Positions 1 through 5,079 of a DNA stretch of 12,644 nt are shown one piece after another. The stretch is from DAOUAJ01 sp034433615 (GTDB lineage: Bacteria > Chloroflexota > Anaerolineae > DUEN01). The stretch lies in contig DAOUAJ010000354.1 of NCBI GenBank assembly GCA_034433615.1, positions 1 to 12,644 on the forward strand, written 5' to 3'. Position numbers and translations under genes: made by a program. The notes beneath the pieces are model-generated. The model had not been told where the DNA came from. It did not search any database and worked only from the letters and a program-made list of their open reading frames with translations. Positions within the stretch are counted from its first letter, which is position 1. Every line of letters starts with the position of its first letter.

Positions 1-1
1 G

Positions 2-367
2 TTCGGCCTGATCCAGGTGGACGGGTATTACATCCTTGCCCAATCGAAGCATCGCAAAGAAGCATGGGAGTGGGTTCGCTTCCTGCTCGATCACCAGGAG
101 GCGGCTGGGCTGATGTTGCCGCCTCTGCAGTCGCAGGCGCACTCCAGGGAATATATAGCCCGTGTAGGAGAGGACGTAGCCGAGGTGGCCCGTCGGCTCC
201 CTCCTGATGCCATCATCTTCCCCGCTGCGGCAGATCCCATTCTGGGGCAGACCGTCGAGCTGTACCTGGGGGCCATCGCCCAGGTGATCAAAGGGGACAT
301 GGACGTTGAAGCTGCCTTAAGCGAAGCCCAGGCCCAGGCTGAGGCGTTGTTCAGCGCCCGCGAATAG
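2..367 (+). CDS. ABC transporter extracellular solute-binding protein, family 1 (C-terminal part)
   Basis: Partial gene: the frame is open from the left edge and ends at TAG 365-367, giving about 121 residues of the C-terminus. The segment near the left edge (FGLIQVDGYYI, then SKHRKEAWEWVRFL) is the late part of sugar-type SBP_bac_1 proteins, where a glycine/tyrosine stretch of the ligand cleft is followed by an amphipathic helix ending with 'A-W-E-W-V-R-F-L'. A helical C-terminal tail (VIKGDMDVEAALSEAQAQAEALF) is also typical: these proteins end with a region of the form 'G..dveeAL..a...a...l'. The protein would bind a carbohydrate or similar solute outside the membrane and deliver it to an ABC permease. 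The signal peptide, lipobox and partner permease genes lie outside the window, so the ligand cannot be stated. It converges on the S9 peptidase gene with 13 bp between stops. Confidence 0.82.
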   Translation, partial: FGLIQVDGYYILAQSKHRKEAWEWVRFLLDHQEAAGLMLPPLQSQAHSREYIARVGEDVAEVARRLPPDAIIFPAAADPILGQTVELYLGAIAQVIKGDMDVEAALSEAQAQAEALFSARE

Positions 368-380
368 CCGTCCCCTTGGC

Positions 381-2252
381 CTACGCGAACAGCATGTATT
401 GGCGCAGAAAGCGCTCTACGTCGGTGTAGTACGCGGCGATGGTCTCTGTCTTGCGCCAGCCGTGCCCCTCACCCTCGTACAGGCGATAAATGTGCGGCAC
501 GCCGCGTTCGCGCAACACCTGGACGATGGACTCCGCCTGGTCAGGCGGCACGACCTTGTCCTCTTTCCCCTGGAAGACAGCGATGGGATCTCGGATCTTA
601 TCGGCGTGAAAGATGGGTGACCAGTCCCGATAGCGATCGGCCGCCTCCGGCAAGGGGCCGACCATCGAGTCCAGGTAACGCTCCTCGAACTTGTGAGTGT
701 CCGCGGCCAGGGTGAACAGGTTGCTGACGCCGAAGAGGCAGATGCCAGCCTTAAACACGCCGGGGTGATGGATCAGCACGTTGAGCACCGTGTAGCCCCC
801 CGCGCTGCCGCCCATAATGACCAGCCGCCTGGGATCAGCCAGCCCCTGCTCGCCCAGGGCGCGAGCGCCGCTCACCGCGTCCTCCACGTCGTACACGCCC
901 CAATGCTCCCGCAACGCCAGCATGTACGACCGCCCATACCCTGTGCTGCCCCGGTAGTTCACCTCCAGGAAGCTATAGCCGCGGCTGGTGAAGAAGGCTG
1001 CGTCGGCTGAGTACGACGCCACTCGCTGTGCCGTCGGCCCGCCGTGCACACCGACAACTGCTGGCGGCAATCCGCTCCCCTCAAAGCGGCTGCTGGTGGG
1101 AGGATAGTACAACCCGTACACGGTCGTCCCGTCCGACGCAGCCCATTCGATGGCGCGAGGCGTGGGCAGATCGGCTGGGGCGACCGTCTCCGAGGTGCTG
1201 TGGCGCTGCACAGTCAGCCCGTCCGTCCCCCACACGACCACCCGCGTTGGCACCGTGGGCGCTGAGGCGATGAAGGCGATGTGCTCGGTCGTGGGCGAAG
1301 GGGCAATCTGCATCAGCCAGGTGTAGGGCGCGGTGTCCAATCGCGTGGACGTGCCACTGTTCACATCCACCGCCCACAACGAGCCAAAGCCGCGATCGTT
1401 GCGGTGGTAAAAAATGCGACGGCTGTCGTGGCTCCAGCCATACGTGTGCATTCCCTGTACCCAGGCTGGCTGAGCCAGGACCACATCTTTGACCAGGGCG
1501 CGCCGTTCGCCACTCGCCAGGTCAAGCACGTACAGCCGATCCCACTCCCCCTCGGTCGCGATGAAGCTGAGCCAGCGGCCATCGGGCGAGAAGGCGGGCT
1601 GGAAAATGGGGACGTCTGCCCCGCCGGCCACCAAGGTATCTTCTTCGATGTGGGGTGGCTCCCCGGCCAGTCGCGCCATCTTCAGCCGCGTGCCATCCCA
1701 CGGCATGTTGGGATGGTCCCACTCGATCCAGGTGATACGATCGCCGGCCGGGTGCCAGGCCGGCTGCATGTAGAAGTCGGAGCCGCTGACCAGCTTGACC
1801 GGCCAGCGCGCGCCTTCACTATCCACCAACCCCAGCACGTCCACGCGCTCGTAGCTGTGGACGAACAGCACCCACCGGCCGTTGGGGGAGATGGCTGGGG
1901 ATGCGGCGTGGCCGAAAGCAGGCGTGATGGGTTGCGGGTTCCCGTGTGCCAGCGTCTGGCGGTAAAGCCGCCCGTTACGCTCGGCGAAGATCACCAAACC
2001 GTGGCCCACGGTGAAGTCACCGCCGCCGTAGCCGACGCCGGCGCGCACGTTGAGTTCATCCGTCAGATCGCGGGCGGCACTATCGTCCCGGCGGCAGACT
2101 AACACGCCCTGATCTGAACGTCCCTCCAGCCAGACCAGCGTGCGGCCGTCGCTATCCCATTGCACGTCGTCCAGGCGCAGCCGGCGGGCCATCATGGCTG
2201 GGGTGATGGGGCTGGGCCACAGGCCATACGGTCGAAGCTCTTTGCTGTTCAT
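381..2252 (-). CDS. S9 family serine peptidase (prolyl oligopeptidase / acylaminoacyl-peptidase type)
   Basis: A complete 623-aa two-domain peptidase. Residues 1 to about 345 form a beta-propeller, shown by PD40/WD-like strands such as SPAISPNGRWVLFV (118-131) and QPAFSPDGRWLSFI (218-231). Residues about 365-623 are the alpha/beta-hydrolase domain. Visible catalytic features are HGGP at 403-406 (oxyanion region), NYRGSTGYG at 432-440, the nucleophile Ser483 in GGSAGG, Asp565 in GKEDKVVP and His597 in EGEGHGW, all in family order. S9 enzymes cleave short peptides, often after proline or from N-acylated ends. No signal peptide or membrane segment is seen, so it is probably cytoplasmic. The ATG at 2252 is preceded by AAGGAG at a good distance (about 9 nt), supporting this start. 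It is divergent from the HTH/PIN pair. I could not assign its promoter in the 100-bp divergent region. The exact substrate cannot be read from the sequence. Confidence 0.93.
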   Translation of the reverse strand: MNSKELRPYGLWPSPITPAMMARRLRLDDVQWDSDGRTLVWLEGRSDQGVLVCRRDDSAARDLTDELNVRAGVGYGGGDFTVGHGLVIFAERNGRLYRQTLAHGNPQPITPAFGHAASPAISPNGRWVLFVHSYERVDVLGLVDSEGARWPVKLVSGSDFYMQPAWHPAGDRITWIEWDHPNMPWDGTRLKMARLAGEPPHIEEDTLVAGGADVPIFQPAFSPDGRWLSFIATEGEWDRLYVLDLASGERRALVKDVVLAQPAWVQGMHTYGWSHDSRRIFYHRNDRGFGSLWAVDVNSGTSTRLDTAPYTWLMQIAPSPTTEHIAFIASAPTVPTRVVVWGTDGLTVQRHSTSETVAPADLPTPRAIEWAASDGTTVYGLYYPPTSSRFEGSGLPPAVVGVHGGPTAQRVASYSADAAFFTSRGYSFLEVNYRGSTGYGRSYMLALREHWGVYDVEDAVSGARALGEQGLADPRRLVIMGGSAGGYTVLNVLIHHPGVFKAGICLFGVSNLFTLAADTHKFEERYLDSMVGPLPEAADRYRDWSPIFHADKIRDPIAVFQGKEDKVVPPDQAESIVQVLRERGVPHIYRLYEGEGHGWRKTETIAAYYTDVERFLRQYMLFA

Positions 2253-2288
2253 TCCAGTCTTCTCCTTGTACTCAGAGAGTAATCATCT

Positions 2289-2317
2289 TTGACGTATTCC
2301 CACAAATGTATTACAAT
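2289..2317 (+). promoter_or_regulatory. Sigma-70-type promoter of the HTH antitoxin / PIN toxin pair
   Basis: TTGACG (2289-2294) and TACAAT (2312-2317) are separated by exactly 17 bp, each matching 5 of 6 consensus positions. Transcription would start near 2324. The -10 region overlaps small dyads: TGTA-T-TACA at 2307-2315 and the 8-bp palindrome TGTTAACA at 2317-2324. These are plausible operator half-sites for self-repression by the HTH protein (inference). The promoter also settles the gene start: the in-frame ATG at 2306 lies upstream of the predicted transcript. Confidence 0.72.
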
Positions 2318-2353
2318 GTTAACAAATGCTACATCCCTAAAGGGAGAAAAATC

Positions 2354-2707
2354 GTGTCACACTCAAAAGCTACCCTTACCTTAAAAGAAGCCTCAGAACA
2401 ACTGGGCGTCCATCCCAACACGCTCCGGCATTGGGAACGACGCGGCCTGATCCGGTTGATCCGACTGCCCGGGAGTCGTTATCGCCGCGTGCCCTCTTCA
2501 GAAGTGCAACGGCTGCTGACTCAGATGCACGGGCGGCAACGTGGAGTGTTGGACGTGCGGTCGGAGCCGCCTTCTGACGATCTGGTCGTGATCGCCGCTG
2601 GCCAGGCGCTAGCCCAGGCTATCCAGGCTGAATTGGCGGCATCAGATCAGACTCTAACCCTCGAAGAAACCATGCAGGCGCTACGAGGGCGATCGTGGTC
2701 TTCATAG
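2354..2707 (+). CDS. Helix-turn-helix (MerR/excisionase-type) antitoxin of a PIN-toxin pair
   Basis: A 117-aa protein. The chosen start is GTG 2354, not the longer in-frame ATG at 2306, because a strong promoter puts the transcript start near 2324 and AGGGAG sits 7 nt before the GTG. Residues about 8-55 (LTLKEASEQLGVHPNTLRHW, then a wing containing R-Y-R-R-V) form a MerR/HTH_17-like DNA-binding domain: two helices with the 'LGVHPNTLRHWERRGLI' pattern. The C-terminal half is helical and acidic (QALAQAIQAELAASDQ) and ends LTLEETMQALRGRSW, the kind of tail that occupies a PIN toxin active site. The next gene starts inside this one (13-bp overlap), a usual toxin-antitoxin layout. Inferred role: neutralise the PIN toxin and repress the promoter. 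MerR-like domains are less common VapB partners than AbrB, RHH or Phd folds. A stand-alone excisionase-like regulator is the alternative. Confidence 0.75.
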   Translation: MSHSKATLTLKEASEQLGVHPNTLRHWERRGLIRLIRLPGSRYRRVPSSEVQRLLTQMHGRQRGVLDVRSEPPSDDLVVIAAGQALAQAIQAELAASDQTLTLEETMQALRGRSWSS

Positions 2708-3168
2708 ATACGGACGTTTTCCTCCCGGAGTTTGCCTTCCATCGTGATCCACGTCATGAAGCGAACGCTCACTTCCTGAGATCTGTGCGCGATCATTCAC
2801 CGGCCATCACGGTATACAATTTGATGGAGATCCTGGGGCAATTGTCGTTCAACTTGAGCGCAGAGCGCCTCGCACAGTGGCGGCTTTGGTTACAAACGGC
2901 ATATAGGCTGACCGTGTTATGGCCAGACCCAGATCAGTCAGAGGCGGCCATCTTCTTTGAGCGAGAGATTTACGAGCAGCCCCTTGCGCGTATGCAAGCT
3001 CAGCGGATGGCCTTCCTGGACGCCCTGATTCTGAACCTTGTCGAACGCGTATTGGATGCTCGGGTCTTCGTCACCTGGAATGCCAGACACTTCCAGAAGA
3101 AGAGTTCGTTGACCGTGTTGACTCCGGTGGAGTACCTGGCCCAGCATCAGACTGACCTTGTGCCGTGA
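2695..3168 (+). CDS. PIN-domain ribonuclease toxin (VapC-like)
   Basis: A 157-aa protein spanning a whole PIN domain. The acidic active-site positions are visible: Asp5 and Asp7 in VFIDTDVF, Glu45 in YNLMEILG, Asp109 in MAFLDALIL and the fourth site VTWNARHF (127-133), where Asn129 replaces the usual Asp, as in many PIN subfamilies that have 'T-W-N-x-x-H-F'. VapC-type enzymes are Mg2+-dependent endoribonucleases that cut tRNA, rRNA or mRNA to stop growth. The start is GTG 2695, whose Met-Val-Phe-Ile-Asp brings the first strand to the N-terminus as expected. It overlaps the antitoxin by 13 bp in another frame, so the two are translationally coupled. The gene looks intact. Its 3' end abuts the truncated PhzF remnant, whose stop is 8 bp away on the opposite strand. 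The RNA target is unknown. Confidence 0.82.
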   Translation: MVFIDTDVFLPEFAFHRDPRHEANAHFLRSVRDHSPAITVYNLMEILGQLSFNLSAERLAQWRLWLQTAYRLTVLWPDPDQSEAAIFFEREIYEQPLARMQAQRMAFLDALILNLVERVLDARVFVTWNARHFQKKSSLTVLTPVEYLAQHQTDLVP

Positions 3169-3193
3169 GACCATTTTATACAATGAGGGTCTC
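3167..3193. repeat. Inverted repeat between the PIN toxin and the PhzF remnant
   Basis: GAGACC (3167-3172) and GGTCTC (3188-3193) form a perfect 6-bp inverted repeat around a 15-nt AT-rich centre. It covers the toxin stop codon and the minus-strand stop of the PhzF fragment. It may act as a weak two-way stop structure or mark a recombination edge. There is no T-tract, so I do not call it a terminator. Confidence 0.3.
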
Positions 3194-3479
3194 GACAGGC
3201 GCCTTGACGATCTCGTTCTGGATTACGTACGCTGTGCCCAGGGTCGGATGGCCGGCAAAGGGCACCTCCTGTGCCGGTGTGAAGATGCGAACATCATATC
3301 CGCCATCGCGCGGTGCATCCGAGAGCACGAAGCTCGTCTCGGAGAAGTGCATCTCCTGGGCGATGCGCTGCATCTCCTCATCAGAGAGCGCCCCGGCACC
3401 CGTGACGGCGGCGAGTTGATTGCCGGCGTACTTCTCCTCGGCAAACACGTCCACTGATGTAGAAAGTGAGATTTTCCAT
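3176..3479 (-). pseudogene. PhzF-family protein, N-terminal remnant with a 5' frameshift
   Basis: PhzF-like isomerases/epimerases are usually 260-300 aa; only about 100 residues remain here. From 3454 the frame reads VDVFAEEKYAGNQLA, then HFSETSFVL and GHPTLGTAYV, all hallmark PhzF N-domain blocks. The Glu of SETSF (codon near 3340-3338) corresponds to the family's catalytic acid. Upstream, the ATG at 3479 starts M-E-N-L-T-F-Y-I, which is the normal PhzF first strand. It joins V-D-V-F only if the single base at 3455 is removed, so a +1 frameshift separates the start from the rest. After KAPVETLIV the frame stops (TAA 3176-3178), where intact members continue with another 170 or so residues. 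The fragment is therefore dead at both ends. It is fused directly to a truncated methyltransferase upstream. Confidence 0.8.
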
Positions 3480-3480
3480 A

Positions 3481-3723
3481 AGCGTACTTTCTCATCTTCT
3501 GCAGCGCGATCAAAGAGGCGTCGAGGCCGAGGACGGCGAAGCCGTGTTGCGCCAAGTAGATCGCGTTCCGCCCTTCACCACAGCCCAGATTAAGCAGCCT
3601 GGGCTGCGCGCCCGCGGACGGCCGCATGATCTCGATGACCTTGTCGCACATGGCCGAGGGCTTCTTGCCCCAGTAGTATTCCGACCCGGCGTACCTCTGG
3701 TCATAAGGGTTTTCTTTCTCCAC
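3481..3723 (-). pseudogene. Class I SAM-dependent methyltransferase, N-terminal remnant
   Basis: A GTG at 3723, with AGAAGG 7 nt upstream, starts VEKENPYDQRYAGSEYYWG. This leads to KKPSAMCDKVIEIM and the SAM-binding motif I LNLGCGEGRNA (residues 44-54), with Asp68 in AVLGLDAS as the expected ribose-binding acid. This is the head of a TehB-like (Methyltransf_25/11-type) enzyme with 180-220 residues when complete. Homology stops after LQKMRKYA (residue 81). The next codons are the out-of-frame 5' end of the PhzF remnant. The reading frame runs on open to 3223, so a hybrid of about 166 residues could be made, but its second half is a frameshifted PhzF sequence. No later motif (IV, or a substrate lid) is present, so no activity is expected. 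Confidence 0.78.
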
Positions 3724-3754
3724 AGGGACACCTTCTGTTGGGAGACAGCCCGCG

Positions 3755-3849
3755 GCCGGCGGCGGATGGAATCGCGCCACCGGAGATGAACAATAGCCCA
3801 AGCGCTGTCATGCGGGGCCGACCGGCGACAGATGGAATCCCACCACCGG
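3755..3849. repeat. Pair of imperfect 29-bp direct repeats
   Basis: Copy 1 (3755-3783) and copy 2 (3821-3849) align without gaps at an offset of 66 bp and agree at about 24 of 29 positions. Each contains GATGGAATC followed three bases later by CCACCGG. Both lie in the leader between a minus-strand promoter and the methyltransferase remnant. With the flanking promoters, these repeats account for the 300-bp stretch 3724-4023, which has no gene. They may be two members of a dispersed intergenic repeat family (inference). Confidence 0.5.
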
Positions 3850-3853
3850 GCTC

Positions 3854-3881
3854 ATTATAGCGGTCTTTCAGGCGAGGGCAA
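3854..3881 (-). promoter_or_regulatory. Minus-strand sigma-70-type promoter upstream of the methyltransferase remnant
   Basis: On the minus strand TTGCCC (3881-3876) is followed after 16 bp by a perfect TATAAT (3859-3854). Transcription would begin near 3847 and run through the 29-bp repeats to the GTG at 3723. A good promoter still present in front of a broken gene suggests the damage is recent, or that the leader still serves something. Confidence 0.5.
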
Positions 3882-3936
3882 GCGGTAAGGGAACGGTTGG
3901 GGGTGCGGTATCCCGAATGATGTGCTCTCCGGTCGC

Positions 3937-3965
3937 TTGACAGAGGGATCAGTTGCATACATAAT
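3937..3965 (+). promoter_or_regulatory. Strong sigma-70-type promoter before the PIN remnant and DUF4058 gene
   Basis: TTGACA (3937-3942, perfect) and CATAAT (3960-3965, 5 of 6) are spaced by 17 bp, predicting a start near 3972. That start coincides with the left arm of a dyad at 3972-3999. It probably once served a toxin-antitoxin operon and now drives the 38-codon remnant and DUF4058. The function is inferred from spacing and match only. Confidence 0.68.
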
Positions 3966-3971
3966 CGCAAG

Positions 3972-3999
3972 TGACAGGCAAATCCCGTATTGCTTGTCA
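3972..3999 (+). promoter_or_regulatory. 10-bp dyad at the transcription start (operator or leader hairpin)
   Basis: TGACAGGCAA (3972-3981) and TTGCTTGTCA (3990-3999) pair over 10 positions with one G-U wobble, around an 8-nt loop. The position at +1 of a strong promoter fits an operator for a dimeric repressor such as an antitoxin, or a 5'-leader hairpin. Confidence 0.5.
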
Positions 4000-4023
4000 T
4001 ACTGAGAAGGGTGGGTGAGGGCG

Positions 4024-4140
4024 ATGCCTGAGCGAGTCTTCGTGGATACCAACCTGTTCCTGCGCTACCTGACGAACGATGTGCCTGTCCAGGCAGACGC
4101 TGTCGAGCGGCTGCGCCAGATTGGCCAAAGTGGCCGATAG
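4024..4140 (+). pseudogene. PIN-domain (VapC-like) toxin, N-terminal remnant
   Basis: A 38-codon frame from ATG 4024 to TAG 4138-4140 begins MPERVFVDTNLFLRYLTND and continues VPVQADAVERL. This is the canonical first strand and helix of PIN toxins: Asp8 is the first metal ligand in 'FVDTN', and the following 'L-R-Y-L-T-N-D-x-P-x-Q-A' block is common in VapC proteins. The remaining 90-100 residues, with the Glu and the later Asp ligands, are gone, so it cannot be an active nuclease. No antitoxin precedes it: the upstream 160 bp hold only a promoter and dyad. The ribosome-binding site of the DUF4058 gene begins 4 bp after the stop. The remnant may now serve only as a short translated leader of that gene. 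Confidence 0.7.
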
Positions 4141-4156
4141 GTTGAGGAGGTCTGTC

Positions 4157-4936
4157 ATGCCTTCCCCTTTTCCCGGGATGGATCCCTGGCTTGAGCATCC
4201 TGCACTGTGGCCGGATGTGCATCACGGCCTGATTGAAGCGTTGCGTCGCACGTTGGGGCCTATGCTGCGTCCGCGCTACTATGTAGCTGTTGGCATTCAC
4301 GCTTACATTATCACGCCTCCACTGGAACCGCTTCAGATTCGCTATCCGGACGTGATGGTCGTGGATACCTCTCAGGGCGGACCACTGACTTCACCAACCG
4401 TAACAGCTCGGGCTGAACCTGTGATGGTCAATGTGCCGGTCCCCGAAGAAGTCGAAGAAGGCTATCTCGAAGTACGCGAGGTGACCAGCGGCAAGGTGAT
4501 CACAGTGATTGAAATCCTCTCGCCCACGAATAAGCAGCCGGGAGAGGGCCGTGAGGCCTACGAAGCCAAACGGTTAGAGATTTTTCGCTCATGGACGCAC
4601 CTGGTCGAGGTAGATTTGCTGCGCGCCTGGGAGCCGATGCCCTTTTGGGGCAATGGGCGGGATAGTCACTATCGGATTCTGGTGCGCCGAGGCGAACAGC
4701 GGGGGCGCGCTGACCTGTATGCCTTTAACGTGCGCGATCCGATCCCCTCTTTCCCCCTCCCTCTGCAAAAGGGGGACGTAGAGCCGGTGATAGATTTAAA
4801 GCCACTGCTTGACGAACTATATGACGAAGCCAGCTACGACCTGCGGGTGAATTATACCCAACCCCCTGTCCCGCCGCTGTCTGACGCCGATGCCCAATGG
4901 GCTATCCAGGTGCTGCGGCAACAGGAGACCCCCTGA
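4157..4936 (+). CDS. DUF4058 family protein
   Basis: A 259-aa protein. ATG 4157 follows GAGGAGG by 6 nt and gives the family-typical beginning MPSPFPGMDPWLEHPALWPD. A longer in-frame start at 4079 would add residues with no family likeness, so it was not used. DUF4058 is an uncharacterised family that I associate with Chloroflexota, cyanobacteria and planctomycetes. Visible conserved blocks are IRYPDVMVVD (61-70), YLEVRE (103-108), VIEILSPTNK (117-126), GREAYEAKR (131-139) and VDLLRAWEPMP (152-162). The order Pro64-Asp65, Glu119 and Lys126 (or Lys138) resembles the PD-(D/E)XK nuclease signature, as in the Uma2/DUF820 family with its 'EVLSP' motif (inference). No signal peptide or membrane segment is seen. 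It is preceded by the PIN remnant and the strong promoter at 3937-3965, which probably transcribes it. No partner protein is evident. Confidence 0.85.
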   Translation: MPSPFPGMDPWLEHPALWPDVHHGLIEALRRTLGPMLRPRYYVAVGIHAYIITPPLEPLQIRYPDVMVVDTSQGGPLTSPTVTARAEPVMVNVPVPEEVEEGYLEVREVTSGKVITVIEILSPTNKQPGEGREAYEAKRLEIFRSWTHLVEVDLLRAWEPMPFWGNGRDSHYRILVRRGEQRGRADLYAFNVRDPIPSFPLPLQKGDVEPVIDLKPLLDELYDEASYDLRVNYTQPPVPPLSDADAQWAIQVLRQQETP

Positions 4937-4995
4937 GCGGGTTCAGAAAAGGCAAACTACAAAGGTGTCGTAGCACAGCCCGCATGGGCCGGAGA

Positions 4996-5029
4996 AATTC
5001 GTTAGTTTCTTAATTCGTTGTAGTATCAT
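4996..5029 (+). promoter_or_regulatory. Candidate promoter/operator region upstream of the transaldolase-isomerase operon
   Basis: Two direct copies of AATTCGTT (4996-5003 and 5012-5019) lie 16 bp apart, followed by a -10-like TATCAT (5024-5029). No convincing -35 is present at the right distance, so a regulator bound at the repeats may help the polymerase (inference). This is the only AT-rich tract in the 143-bp gap before the start at 5080. Confidence 0.35.
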
Positions 5030-5079
5030 GGGAGACGAACAGGCTTTCCGAGAGAGCTCATTATAAGCGGGAGGTAAGC

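Noticed and set aside
1281..2102. 273-codon open frame on the plus strand
   Set aside because: It lies entirely antisense to the S9 peptidase, in GC-rich codons, and its translation shows no domain, only low-complexity His/Pro/Arg/Val stretches.
2253..2330. Promoter for the S9 peptidase on the minus strand
   Set aside because: Only weak box-like sequences at wrong spacing (for example TTGTGG with TTACTC), so no call was made.
3158..3789. Plus-strand open frames over the scar region (for example 3158-3457, 3466-3789)
   Set aside because: Their translations show no family likeness, while the minus strand gives clear PhzF and methyltransferase motifs.
3755..3849. CRISPR array
   Set aside because: Only two imperfect copies with 37 bp between them, no third repeat and no cas genes.
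3167..4140. Insertion sequence or transposon remnant as the cause of the scar region
   Set aside because: No transposase fragment, no matching terminal inverted repeats and no target duplication could be found. Simple deletions explain the joins.
3701..4300. 199-codon open frame on the minus strand
   Set aside because: It crosses the promoter region, the 29-bp repeats, the PIN remnant and the start of DUF4058 in the wrong frame. Its apparent G-G-x-I-P-S repeat is just the translated DNA repeat.
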